NCBI RefSeq assembly: GCF_004138215.1
Contig: NZ_RYYS01000103.1
Coordinates: 22,220-86,219, forward strand
Reading direction: 5' to 3'
Source of the DNA: Anaerophilus nitritigenes
Lineage (GTDB): Bacteria > Bacillota > Clostridia > Peptostreptococcales > Thermotaleaceae
Length of the DNA: 64,000 nucleotides
In this document: piece by piece, positions 27,094-36,340 of the stretch
Numbering within the stretch: position 1 is the first letter of the stretch
How the letters are laid out: the number at the start of each line of letters is the position of its first letter
Position numbers and translations under genes: made by a program
The notes under the pieces: generated by a model
Seen by the model: the letters and a program-made list of their open reading frames with translations, nothing else
What the model was told of the DNA's origin: nothing
The model's database searches: none

Positions 27094-28881
27094 ATGAAGA
27101 TATTTCCAAAAGATAAAAAAGCATTGATTGAAGCTGCAATGGGAAAAACACCATGTGATGTAGTGATTCAAAATGTAAATATGGTAAATGTATTTACAGG
27201 AGAAATTTATAAAGCAAATATAGGTATTTATGAAGGATTTATAGCTCACATTCAGTGTGATCCAGATGACTTACATAGACAAGAAAATGAATTAGTAGGA
27301 AAGCAGTATTATGATGGTTTTGGAAAATATATAATTCCAGGACTTATTGATGCACATATTCATATAGAAAGTACAATGATGACACCAAAAAACTTTGCAA
27401 AAGCAGTTGTTCCACATGGAACAACTACCGTTGTTACAGATCCTCATGAAATTGCTAATGTATGTGGAATAGATGGAGTTATGTATATGCATGAATCTAG
27501 TAAAAATCTTCCTATGAGACAATATCTTTTGGCACCATCTTGTGTACCTGCTGTTCCTGGCAAGGAAAATGGAGGAGCGATTTTTCAAGATAAAGAAGTA
27601 AAACAATTATTAGAACTTAAAAGAGTAATAGGATTAGCAGAAGTAATGGACTATCCAGGGGTTATTCATAATGATCAAAGAATGGTAGATATATTAGATT
27701 GTGTAGAAAAAAGAAATCTTTTTATGCAGGGACATGCCCCATTTGTAAGCGGAAGAGAACTGTCAGCTTATTTATGTGCAGGGCCTAATAGTGACCATGA
27801 AAGTCGCATAGGCCAAGAAGCAAGAGATAAAATGAGAGTAGGAATGTATGTAGATGCTAGGGAAAGCTCTATTTCAAAAAATGTAGAAGATATTGTAAAA
27901 AATATACAAGATTTTAGGTATTTTAATTATCTTACTCTTTGTACAGATGATAGAGAAGCAGAAGATATTTTAAGTAGTGGACATATGAATGATGTAGTAA
28001 GAAAAGCAATAAAATGTGGAATGAATCCTATAGATGCTATTAGAAGTGCTACTTTAAACGTAGCAAAAGAAATTGGAATCAACAATTTAGGAGCGATTGC
28101 ACCTGGATACGTAGCAGATTTAGTGATCTTAGATTCATTAGAAGAAATGAATCCTTGTGCAGTATTTTTTGAAGGAAAGTTAGTTGCAGAAAACAAAGAG
28201 TTAAAGGTAGAGATTGTGAATCAAGTTTTTGAATTAGAAAATAAAAATACTATGTTTGTTGAAGATATAACATTAGAAGATTTTAAGATAAAAGCACCTA
28301 TACAAGAAGGAAAAATAAAAACAAGAGTGATCAAGTATCAAGAGCTTAATTTCTCTACAACAGATTTTGTAATAGAAGAGATTCCTGTAAAAAATGGATA
28401 TTTAGATATTTCTCATGATATAAATCTTAAGTTTGTGATTATTATCAATAGACACAAAGGACACCAAACAAAGGGGTATGGGGTAGTTAGAAATTTTGGT
28501 ACGCATATGGGAGCTGTAGGAAGTACAGTATCTCATGATTGTCATAATTTAACGATTGTCTATGATACACCACAGAATGCTTATATAGTTGCTAAGGATT
28601 TGATTGAACTGGGGGGAGGAATAAATTGTGCAAAAGATGAAAAAATGATAGAGCATCTACCTCTTTCTGTAGGGGGACTTATGTCTACTAAGCCTTGTGA
28701 TGTAATTGCTAAAGAAGCTACTAAAATGAAAAAAGCCTTAAAAGATTTAGGACTTACAGAGATAGAAAATCCTCTTTTAAGAATTGCTACATTAGCTCTT
28801 CCAGTTATACCAAATGCAAAAATGTCTGACCTTGGAATGGTTGATGTACTTAAACAACAAATCGTAGATTTATTTGTTTAA
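27094..28881 (+). CDS. adeC: Adenine deaminase
   Basis: 595-residue amidohydrolase-type adenine deaminase, converting adenine to hypoxanthine and ammonia. The metal site opens with IIPGLIDAHIHIESTMMTP and continues with TVVTDPHEIANVCG, LMQGHAPFVSG and TDDREAEDI. The long C-terminal domain (GGLMSTKPCDVIA, LALPVIPNAKMSDLGMVD) is the adenine deaminase signature. Ribosome binding site AAAGGGGCAAATATA. An extended -10, TG-T-TATAAT (27003-27008), lies about 80 bases upstream. With the permease before it, it forms a purine salvage pair. Confidence 0.95.
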   Translation: MKIFPKDKKALIEAAMGKTPCDVVIQNVNMVNVFTGEIYKANIGIYEGFIAHIQCDPDDLHRQENELVGKQYYDGFGKYIIPGLIDAHIHIESTMMTPKNFAKAVVPHGTTTVVTDPHEIANVCGIDGVMYMHESSKNLPMRQYLLAPSCVPAVPGKENGGAIFQDKEVKQLLELKRVIGLAEVMDYPGVIHNDQRMVDILDCVEKRNLFMQGHAPFVSGRELSAYLCAGPNSDHESRIGQEARDKMRVGMYVDARESSISKNVEDIVKNIQDFRYFNYLTLCTDDREAEDILSSGHMNDVVRKAIKCGMNPIDAIRSATLNVAKEIGINNLGAIAPGYVADLVILDSLEEMNPCAVFFEGKLVAENKELKVEIVNQVFELENKNTMFVEDITLEDFKIKAPIQEGKIKTRVIKYQELNFSTTDFVIEEIPVKNGYLDISHDINLKFVIIINRHKGHQTKGYGVVRNFGTHMGAVGSTVSHDCHNLTIVYDTPQNAYIVAKDLIELGGGINCAKDEKMIEHLPLSVGGLMSTKPCDVIAKEATKMKKALKDLGLTEIENPLLRIATLALPVIPNAKMSDLGMVDVLKQQIVDLFV

Positions 28882-28950
28882 ATCACAGAATTCTCAATAA
28901 TTGTTTCTTATTTTTATAACTTTGCTAAAATATGCTTTGTTTTTAGTCTG

Positions 28951-28977
28951 AACCACTGAATTTTTCAGTGGTTTTTT
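28951..28977 (+). terminator. Terminator after adenine deaminase
   Basis: AACCACTGAA (28951-28960), short loop, TTCAGTGGTT (28964-28973) and a T-run. Confidence 0.88.
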
Positions 28978-29130
28978 AAATTACAATGTTGCTAAAGATC
29001 TTATTATTTGATAGTCTAAAAAATATGAAAGATTATGGTGAAAGGAAGGGAAAAATGAAGAGTAAAGTAGAAAAATTTATATTGTTTATTTCCTAGGAAA
29101 TGAACAAAATGACGAAATGGAGTGTGACAG

Positions 29131-30258
29131 ATGAATCAAAGAAAATTAAAAGGATTATTTTTACTATTTACATTGTTATTTATTGTTTTAGTTTTTACAG
29201 GGTGTAGTGATGGAGTAGTCGTAGAAACTAGTAGAGAGTCAGAAGCTTTAAAAGAGCAAGTAACTACTCAAGTATTAGGGGATTTGAAGGTGCATTTTAT
29301 TGATGTAGGGCAAGCAGATAGCATTTTAATTCAAAATAAGGAATATAATATGCTCATTGATGCAGGGAATAATGCAGATGGAGATTTAGTTGTAAATTAT
29401 TTAAAGGAACAAGGCGTTGAAAAATTAGATTATGTAGTAGGAACGCATCCTCATGAAGACCATATAGGAGGATTAGATGATGTGATTGATAACTTTAATA
29501 TTGAAAAGATATATATGCCAAAGGTTACTCATACTAGTAAGACATTTAAAGATGTGATTACTTCTATTAAGAAAAAAAATCTTAAAATATCTACTCCTTA
29601 TGTAGGAGAAGAAATTATACTAGGAGATGCAAAAGGAATTATACTTGCTCCAAATAAAGATGAATATAAAAACCTTAACGATTATTCTATTGTTATAAAA
29701 TTAGTTTATGGAAATACTTCATTTTTATTTACTGGAGATGCAGAAGATGTTTCAGAAGATGAAATGTTAAAAAACGGATTCGACTTATCATCAGATGTAT
29801 TAAAGATAGGTCATCATGGAAGTCATTCTTCTACAACAAGTTTATTTTTAGATCGAGTAAATCCTAAATATGCAGTAATTATGTGTGAAACAGGAAATGA
29901 CTATGGACATCCTCATAAAGAGACTATGGAAAAATTAAAAAGTAGAAATATTCCTGTATATAGAATAGATCAGCAAGGAACAATTATTGCTAGTAGTAAT
30001 GGAGAAGAAATACAATTTAATGTATCATCTGGAGATTATACTTATGGAAAAGATACAAAAGGTAATAAAAATAAAGAAGTGTCTAAAAATGAATCTACAC
30101 AAAGTGCAATAGGAGCAATTAAAGGAAATATTAATAGTAAAGGAGAAAAGATCTATCATATGCCAGATGGTGCATATTATGCAAAGGTGAATGCAGAAGT
30201 TTATTTTAAAACAGAAGAAGAAGCACAAAATGCTGGATTTAGAAAATCAAAAAGGTAG
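29131..30258 (+). CDS. ComEC/Rec2-like metallo-beta-lactamase-fold lipoprotein
   Basis: 375-residue extracytoplasmic hydrolase. Lipoprotein signal with lipobox VFTGC25; then the beta-lactamase fold typical of the ComEC C-terminal domain: VHFIDVGQADSILI, GTHPHEDHIGGLD (metal-binding HxxxDH variant), FTGDAEDVSEDEM and KIGHHGSHSSTTS. A short C-terminal domain (residues about 328-375: KIYHMPDGAYYAKVNAEVYF...AQNAGFRKSKR) resembles the small His/Cys-bearing tail often found on secreted nucleases. Probably a surface nuclease or phosphodiesterase; substrate not established. The next gene, a DUF3006 protein, is a frequent companion of these enzymes. Confidence 0.88.
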   Translation: MNQRKLKGLFLLFTLLFIVLVFTGCSDGVVVETSRESEALKEQVTTQVLGDLKVHFIDVGQADSILIQNKEYNMLIDAGNNADGDLVVNYLKEQGVEKLDYVVGTHPHEDHIGGLDDVIDNFNIEKIYMPKVTHTSKTFKDVITSIKKKNLKISTPYVGEEIILGDAKGIILAPNKDEYKNLNDYSIVIKLVYGNTSFLFTGDAEDVSEDEMLKNGFDLSSDVLKIGHHGSHSSTTSLFLDRVNPKYAVIMCETGNDYGHPHKETMEKLKSRNIPVYRIDQQGTIIASSNGEEIQFNVSSGDYTYGKDTKGNKNKEVSKNESTQSAIGAIKGNINSKGEKIYHMPDGAYYAKVNAEVYFKTEEEAQNAGFRKSKR

Positions 30259-30266
30259 GGGATAGA

Positions 30267-30479
30267 ATGTATCTTATAATTGATAGATTTGAGGGGAATT
30301 ATGCAATTTGTGAAGATGAACAAAAGAATATGATTTCTATTGGAAAAGAAAATATTCCCAAAGAAGCAAAGGAAGGAGATGTATTATTTGTTTATGATGA
30401 AAAAATAATCATAGATAAAGAAGAAACAAAAAAAAGAAAAGAAGAAATAGAAAAGATAGCAGATGATTTGTGGGAATAA
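30267..30479 (+). CDS. DUF3006 family protein
   Basis: 70-residue cytoplasmic protein opening YLIIDRFEGNYAICEDEQ and ending in a charged helix, the DUF3006 pattern. It follows the ComEC-like hydrolase by eight bases and is surely co-transcribed with it, an arrangement common in Firmicutes. Function is unknown. Terminator directly after the stop. Confidence 0.85.
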   Translation: MYLIIDRFEGNYAICEDEQKNMISIGKENIPKEAKEGDVLFVYDEKIIIDKEETKKRKEEIEKIADDLWE

Positions 30480-30505
30480 CCTTCTAGTAAACTAGGAGGT
30501 TTTTG
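30480..30505 (+). terminator. Terminator after the DUF3006 gene
   Basis: CCTTCTAGT (30480-30488), AA, ACTAGGAGG (30491-30499) with one G-U pair, then TTTTTG. The same core recurs at 34496-34514, on the far side of the protease gene. Confidence 0.8.
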
Positions 30506-30623
30506 TTTTATAGAGATTTGAAAAATAGATTTTGCAAATTTTTTTTTATTGTGAAAATGAAGAGGAGTATTATATAATGAATTAAATTATAAAAAAACTA
30601 TAATTTATAGAGGGAGGAATAAA

Positions 30624-33600
30624 ATGAAAAAAAGGAAAAATTCTATTGTCAAAGGAATGGTGTTGGTATTGATAATGAGCATGCTATTTAGTAGTATGCT
30701 GCAAATACAGGTATGGGCTGATTGGGAAAAGGGACCTATTAATCCTGAGTATGAATCATATATTCATAAGCTGAATAGTGGAGAAGACCCTTTAAGTAGT
30801 ATAAAGATAGGAGAGAGGGAATATAAATTAGGGAAAATACCTACTCCCTTCATTATTTCAAATAGTAGTTCTCAGAATCTAATGAGATTTGGAAGAATGA
30901 GCAAAGAATTTTTACCTACAAGATATGATTTAAGAGAAAAAGGAAAGCTAACTTCTGTTAAAAATCAAGGACAGTATGGTACATGCTGGGCTTTTGCAGG
31001 GATGGCATCTTTAGAATCTTATCTCCTACCATTGAAAGAATATAACTTTTCAGAAAATCATTTAGCATATGGTCATGGATATTTTAATAAAATTACCCTT
31101 GATGATGGAGGATTTCCTGCTCAAACATGGTCCTATTTTTTAAGATGGGAGGGTCCAGTAAATGAAGAAGATGACCCTTATGATGGCGTAGATCGAAGGA
31201 ATATGGATATAGAAACAAAAAAACATGTGCAAAATACAAGATGGATTGTGCATGGAAAAGATTTCACAAATAATGAAGGACTAAAAAAAGCCATCCTAAA
31301 ATATGGGGCAGTAGATAGTGCAGTGTATGTAGATGATGCAATGGAGTATTTACTAAATTATAATCATTATTCTTATTATTCAGGAACAAATAATGATAAA
31401 GAAAATGAAAGAAATCGAAAGGGAAATATATTGACAAATCATGAGATTACTTTAGTAGGATGGGATGATGATTATCCTAAGGAAAATTTTGTAATCACTC
31501 CACCAGGAGATGGAGCTTTTATTGTAAGAAATAGTTGGGGAAAAAATTTTGGAGATGAAGGATATTTTTATTTATCTTACTATGACATATTTGATGATAT
31601 GGAAGATGATGAAAAAATCACTTTAAGTAGTATTTATATGGGGGAGTCTGTAGAAAATTATAAAAATATTTATCAATATGATCCTTTGGGATTGATTACT
31701 TTGATTGGAGATAAGGAATACGAAAAATTATATGGAGCAAATATTTTTACTGCAAAAGAAGACGAAAAAATTGAAGGGGTAGGGTTTTATGCTGTTGTAG
31801 ATAATCTTTCATATAAAATATGGATATTTTCTAATGCTATTGAATCAGGTACTGCTCTAGATTTAGGAGATCCTATCAAAGAAGGGATTTTGCAAGAACA
31901 GGGTTATCATACGATTGAATTAGATGATTTGGTAGAAGTAAAGGAAGGAGAACAATTTTCGGTTATCGTAGAGTTTTCTGCACCAAGGAGTGATTTTTCA
32001 TATTTAGTTCCTGTTGAAAATTTTCTATATGGTTTTAGTGAAAATGCTTCTGCAAACCCAGGAGAAAGTATGCTAGGGCTACCAAAAGAGAATACTGTAT
32101 ACAATGAGGTATATTGGAGTGATATAACAGATATAGATTCTACAGCAAATATTTGTATCAAAGCCTATAGCTATAAAGATACAGTACCCAAATTAGAAGC
32201 TTATTATCCAAATCAAGAGAATAACTTATTTATGGAAGAAACAGATGAGGGAATTTTTTCTTTTAGCAAAAGGATTTTTCCATCACAAGAATATGAAAAT
32301 ATTTATCTTTTAAATAAAGATATAAGTACTGTCACAAAAAATGTTTATGATACAGTTTATGAAATAGTCTATGGAAATGAACATAAAGATTTTATTGTAG
32401 ATATGGATAAAATAATTGATAACGATCGACTAAAAATTAAACCAATAGATGGTTTTAGGTTTGGAGAAAAATATACCCTTCTTATTCCTCAAAATGCCGT
32501 AGAGGATAAGGGTGGAAAAAACTTAGAAAAAGATTATAAAAAAGAAATTTCATTGCCAACAAAAGAAGAATATCTTCTTCACCAAGCACAACAAAAGTTA
32601 AAATATAGAAATATTGTCAGTCCTATTTATGAAAATAAATTAAATTTGATTCAAGATGATGAATCTATAGGAGATAAAGGAATTAAAATCATTTGGGAAA
32701 GTAAAGATCAAAGTTTAGTAGACAATGAGGGCAATGTTTTAAAACCATTAGATCAAATAACAACAAAGGATAAAGTAAAGCTTATAGCTCGTTTTATTTT
32801 AGGAGAAAAATCAGTTGAAAAATCATTTGATGTAAAATTAAATAATTATAAGGAGATTTTTTATACCCATAAGGTAAGAGATGCATTAACATTTGATCAA
32901 ATCAAAGGAGAAAATAATAGCCTATATGATATTAGAAGCAACCTAAGACTTATAAAAGACGGAAGCTTTTTAGGGGATGAATATAAAGATGTTTTGATTG
33001 AATGGACTTCAAGGAATGAAAATAGTATTACAAATGATGGGGTGGTTCATCAAGGATTAGAAGATCAGAATACATATTTGATTGCTTTAATTAGAATGAA
33101 AGGAAATATGTATGCAGATGTGACGAGTAGTTTTCCCTTAACTGTGAAAGCTTCAGAACCATCTATATCAAAGGGAGGATCTAGAGGTGGAGGAAGTAGT
33201 TCTGTAACAAATAAAAAATCTATTCAAGGATCTTTGGGAGGTAGTCTTGAAAAAAATGGTGCTACTGTAACTATACCAAAGAATGCTTTTGATGGAGAAA
33301 TAGATATTACAATAGAAAAAATATCAGATATATCCAAACTACCTTTATCTAAAGAAATGAAGTTTATGAGCAATGTAGTAGAAATCAAAAAAAATAAAGA
33401 AGGGTTATTTAAAAAACCTGTTCATATCACTATAGATTATAATCTATCAAAAGTAGATTTAGAAAAATATGATTTAGGCATCTTTTGGTTGAATGAAGAA
33501 ACAAAAGAATGGATTAAACTAGATGATATTCATATAGATGAAAAAAATAAAAAAGTAAGTGGAGAAATCAATCACTTTACAAAATTTGCAGTAATTGCTA

Positions 33601-34442
33601 TTGAAAAAACAGAAAATACTTCTATTCCAATACATATAAAAGATATTGACGGACATTGGGCAGAAGAAAATGTCAAAGAATTGATACAAAAATATGGAAT
33701 TACTGGTTATTCAGATCATACATTTAAGCCAGAGGATCCAATTACAAGAGCAGAGTTTACAAGTATTTTAGTAAAAGTATTGCAATTAAAAGGAAGTGGA
33801 AAAATATTTTTAGATACTAAAGATCATTGGGCAAAGGATGTTATTTCTATTGCTCAAAGGAATGAGATTGCATCTGGATATGAAGATGGAAATTTTAGAC
33901 CAGATGAGTACATTACTAGAGAGCAAATGGTTGCAATGCTTGCAAAAGCCATGAAGCTTTCGCAAGGTAAAAGCACTTTAGATTTTATAGACAGTAAAGA
34001 TATATCTTCATGGGCAATAGAACCTTTAAAAGTAGCAGTACAGACAGATTTAATAAAAGGATATCCAGGAAATATATTAAAGCCAAAAGGATATGCAACA
34101 AGAGCGGAGGCTGCAACTATGATTAAAAAGGGTTTAGATCTTTCTTCAACAAAAGAGATAAAAGTAGGAGAAGAATTTCAAATACAGTTAGAAGAAAATA
34201 TTACAACAGGTGCTACATGGCATGTAGATATAGACAATGAAAATATGATAAAAATCATTACTAGTGAATACAAGGAAAAGGAAAACCAAGAAGGAAGAAA
34301 AGGGGCAGGAGGAATCCATACCTGGGTAGTTAAAGGATTAAAAGAAGGAAAGACAAAAATACATTTTAGATTGTATCAAGATTGGAATAAAGATACAATT
34401 TATCAAACAAGAGACTATACAATTCATGTATTATCAAAATAA
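30624..34442 (+). CDS. Cell-surface papain-like protease with SLH repeats and a chagasin-like inhibitor domain
   Basis: 1272-residue secreted protein. Signal peptide to about Ala32. A C1A peptidase domain follows (about 95-325) with oxyanion Gln115, nucleophile Cys121 (QYGTCWAFAGMASLES), His273 (LTNHEITLVGWDDDY) and Asn303 (IVRNSWGKNFGDEGY), so the triad is complete. Next come a beta-rich region that includes a lectin-like segment, Ig-like stretches, a Gly/Ser linker near 850 and a ZU5-like domain (GATVTIPKNAFDGEIDI). Three SLH repeats (about 1003-1173) should bind cell-wall polymer. The last 90 residues (VGEEFQIQLEENITTGATWHV, GGIHTWVVKGLKEGKTKIHF) look like an I42/chagasin cysteine protease inhibitor. 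Fusing protease and inhibitor suggests built-in control. Ribosome binding site AGAGGGAGGAATAAA. Confidence 0.9.
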   Translation: MKKRKNSIVKGMVLVLIMSMLFSSMLQIQVWADWEKGPINPEYESYIHKLNSGEDPLSSIKIGEREYKLGKIPTPFIISNSSSQNLMRFGRMSKEFLPTRYDLREKGKLTSVKNQGQYGTCWAFAGMASLESYLLPLKEYNFSENHLAYGHGYFNKITLDDGGFPAQTWSYFLRWEGPVNEEDDPYDGVDRRNMDIETKKHVQNTRWIVHGKDFTNNEGLKKAILKYGAVDSAVYVDDAMEYLLNYNHYSYYSGTNNDKENERNRKGNILTNHEITLVGWDDDYPKENFVITPPGDGAFIVRNSWGKNFGDEGYFYLSYYDIFDDMEDDEKITLSSIYMGESVENYKNIYQYDPLGLITLIGDKEYEKLYGANIFTAKEDEKIEGVGFYAVVDNLSYKIWIFSNAIESGTALDLGDPIKEGILQEQGYHTIELDDLVEVKEGEQFSVIVEFSAPRSDFSYLVPVENFLYGFSENASANPGESMLGLPKENTVYNEVYWSDITDIDSTANICIKAYSYKDTVPKLEAYYPNQENNLFMEETDEGIFSFSKRIFPSQEYENIYLLNKDISTVTKNVYDTVYEIVYGNEHKDFIVDMDKIIDNDRLKIKPIDGFRFGEKYTLLIPQNAVEDKGGKNLEKDYKKEISLPTKEEYLLHQAQQKLKYRNIVSPIYENKLNLIQDDESIGDKGIKIIWESKDQSLVDNEGNVLKPLDQITTKDKVKLIARFILGEKSVEKSFDVKLNNYKEIFYTHKVRDALTFDQIKGENNSLYDIRSNLRLIKDGSFLGDEYKDVLIEWTSRNENSITNDGVVHQGLEDQNTYLIALIRMKGNMYADVTSSFPLTVKASEPSISKGGSRGGGSSSVTNKKSIQGSLGGSLEKNGATVTIPKNAFDGEIDITIEKISDISKLPLSKEMKFMSNVVEIKKNKEGLFKKPVHITIDYNLSKVDLEKYDLGIFWLNEETKEWIKLDDIHIDEKNKKVSGEINHFTKFAVIAIEKTENTSIPIHIKDIDGHWAEENVKELIQKYGITGYSDHTFKPEDPITRAEFTSILVKVLQLKGSGKIFLDTKDHWAKDVISIAQRNEIASGYEDGNFRPDEYITREQMVAMLAKAMKLSQGKSTLDFIDSKDISSWAIEPLKVAVQTDLIKGYPGNILKPKGYATRAEAATMIKKGLDLSSTKEIKVGEEFQIQLEENITTGATWHVDIDNENMIKIITSEYKEKENQEGRKGAGGIHTWVVKGLKEGKTKIHFRLYQDWNKDTIYQTRDYTIHVLSK

Positions 34443-34480
34443 GATGAAAAAATTCAATAAAAATGCTTTATTTATCATAA

Positions 34481-34530
34481 TTTATCAAAGAAAAACCTTC
34501 TAGTAAACTAGAAGGTTTTTCTTTGATAAA
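34481..34530. terminator. Perfect 24-base inverted repeat, bidirectional terminator
   Basis: Arms 34481-34504 and 34507-34530 are exact reverse complements around an AA loop; the inner part is CCTTCTAGT-AA-ACTAGAAGG. It terminates the protease gene on the plus strand and contains the last codons and stop of the minus-strand permease gene. Confidence 0.9.
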
Positions 34531-35587
34531 ATTTTGCAGCAATAAGAAGTAAGCTAGGTAGGATTACTTGAAAAACAAAAGAATAAAAAGGCCATACTTC
34601 AAAAGACCATTCATAATATTCCATAATACTATCAAATTCTAAAGAAGCCAAATTCAGTGCTATAAGACCTAAGGGTAAAACAAGAAATCTATAATCTTGG
34701 AAATTGAAAAGTTTTGACATTCCAATACATGTTGCAAGAAGGTATATAGATATTTCTATAAAACCTCCTAACATGAAATTAATGCTACCTAAAATTTCAA
34801 GTCTTTGTAGAGAGTCTCCTACAGTGACTCGTGTAATGGCTTGATAATTAGGGAAATAAGAGATAGAAGCATCTTTTATTCCTATGACTAAAAGACCAGT
34901 TAAAGAAGTTGCTAATATTACGAGTCCTCCTATTAATAAACTCTTTAAATATATTTTATGAGAAGGTTGATTGTTAAAATGAGAAAAAACCATAGGAAAT
35001 ACTACGATATAAGCAAAAGGAAATGAAAATAATTCAAATGCTCCCTTTAATATAGAAGAAAAAGGAGTTTGTAATATAGGATAAATATGATGAAGATCCA
35101 TATCAGGAATAAGTAAAAATATTATAAGAATTGTAATAAAAATAGGAATGGGTAAAAAAAAGGAAGCCCATCTTCCTAAAACTTCTATTCCCGATTTGAG
35201 CGCAAAGATACTTAAAAAAATAAATATACCCATAGAAATGGGCATAGGGGTAGAATCTAAAGCTACAACATGAATAAATTGTCCATAATTTCTAATATTT
35301 AATGCAGTTACATCAAGTGTATACCAAGTAAATAAAAGAATAATAAATTTGCCTATCCATTTTCCCAAACAAATTTCACACATATCAAAGAGATTCTGAC
35401 CAGGAAATGAAGCATGCAGGTTTCCATATAATAAAATTACAGGAATTGACATAAAAAAAGCCAATACAATAGATATCCATAAATCTTTACCCGCTTCTAA
35501 GCCCATTACAAATATAGAAGATGAACCGATTATAAATATGGTTATCATACAAAATTTTTGCTGATCCGATAAAATTTCTTTAGACAA
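34508..35587 (-). CDS. GerAB-type spore germination permease (orphan)
   Basis: 359-residue membrane protein of the APC-like germinant receptor B subunit family, with about ten hydrophobic segments. Typical features are the opening LSDQQKFCMITIFIIGSSSI and the central FLSIFALKSGIEVLGRWASFF. Start at TTG 35587, eight bases after GGAGG; longer readings have no ribosome binding site. It stands alone, without A and C subunits beside it, and is divergent from the TetR gene. It may exchange with subunits encoded elsewhere, such as the ger operon 3.4 kb away. Confidence 0.88.
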   Translation of the reverse strand: MSKEILSDQQKFCMITIFIIGSSSIFVMGLEAGKDLWISIVLAFFMSIPVILLYGNLHASFPGQNLFDMCEICLGKWIGKFIILLFTWYTLDVTALNIRNYGQFIHVVALDSTPMPISMGIFIFLSIFALKSGIEVLGRWASFFLPIPIFITILIIFLLIPDMDLHHIYPILQTPFSSILKGAFELFSFPFAYIVVFPMVFSHFNNQPSHKIYLKSLLIGGLVILATSLTGLLVIGIKDASISYFPNYQAITRVTVGDSLQRLEILGSINFMLGGFIEISIYLLATCIGMSKLFNFQDYRFLVLPLGLIALNLASLEFDSIMEYYEWSFEVWPFYSFVFQVILPSLLLIAAKFYQRKTF

Positions 35588-35677
35588 TATAAATTCCTCC
35601 AATAAGATTGTAGTAATAATAGTCTTTAACAAAATCCAAAATCTTATTATATGTTTTACGAAAAGTCAAAAATAAAT

Positions 35678-35743
35678 TTGACGAAGAGTATTTTCTTTAT
35701 TATAATGAATAGTAATTCATTATAATATGAATCTGAATTCATA
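35678..35743 (+). promoter_or_regulatory. Promoter with two palindromic TetR operators
   Basis: TTGACG (35678-35683), 17-base spacer, TATAAT (35701-35706). The -10 lies in a perfect palindrome, TTATAATGAAT-N4-ATTCATTATAA (35700-35725); a second, TATGAAT-N4-ATTCATA (35726-35743), follows directly. Both share ATGAAT-N4-ATTCAT and their centres are 22 bases apart, two helical turns. The regulator gene begins 15 bases later, so autorepression of the tetR-MATE operon is the natural reading. Confidence 0.83.
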
Positions 35744-35757
35744 AAAGGGGTGAAAAA

Positions 35758-36327
35758 ATGCCTAAAATTATAAAAGATATAGAGGAAAATATATTTAATG
35801 GGGCTATGGAGTTGTTTGGAAGCTATGGATATAGACAAGTGGATATGAAAATGATTGCCCAAAATGCAGGGATTGCAGTAGGGACATTATATAATTATTA
35901 TTCTAATAAACAAAAACTATTTATGGGTGTCTTAGAAAGAAGTTGGCAAATAACATTTGAAAAATTAGATGATATTTTACAAGAGAATATGGATATAGAT
36001 GAAAAATTAGAAAAATTTATTTGTATTTTATATGATGAAATATCTAAAAGAAAAGGATTGGGAGGAGTTTTAAATAAAGAAAATGCTTTTGAAGGAGAGG
36101 ATTTACAACTTGTTTTAAAGATAAAGGAAAAATTTTTTGAAAAGATGATGAAAATTCTTACAGTTTTAGAATTGAAAAGGAATAGTGTATTACCAGAAGA
36201 AATAAAAAAAAGAATAGGAATAAGTACGGCTGTTATGATTTCTACTATGATTAAAGAATATCCAAAGGAAAAGAGCACAAATGTTGAGTTTATTAAAAAT
36301 TGGATTACAGCTACATTAAGAGACTAA
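35758..36327 (+). CDS. TetR-family transcriptional regulator
   Basis: 189-residue repressor. The N-terminal helix-turn-helix is clear (ENIFNGAMELFGSYGYRQVDMKMIAQNAGIAVGTLYNYYSNKQKLF, residues about 8-52), followed by an all-helical ligand domain. Its gene starts just behind two tandem palindromes that overlap the promoter and precedes a MATE efflux gene by 13 bases. It most likely represses its own operon until a pump substrate binds. Ligand unknown. Start ATG after AAAAGGGGTGAAAAA. Confidence 0.93.
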   Translation: MPKIIKDIEENIFNGAMELFGSYGYRQVDMKMIAQNAGIAVGTLYNYYSNKQKLFMGVLERSWQITFEKLDDILQENMDIDEKLEKFICILYDEISKRKGLGGVLNKENAFEGEDLQLVLKIKEKFFEKMMKILTVLELKRNSVLPEEIKKRIGISTAVMISTMIKEYPKEKSTNVEFIKNWITATLRD

Positions 36328-36340
36328 AGGAGAGTTAGAT

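Noticed and set aside
29055..29096. 13-codon frame before the ComEC-like gene (ATG to TAG)
   Set aside because: Short, with no sign of attenuation structure; could be a chance frame.
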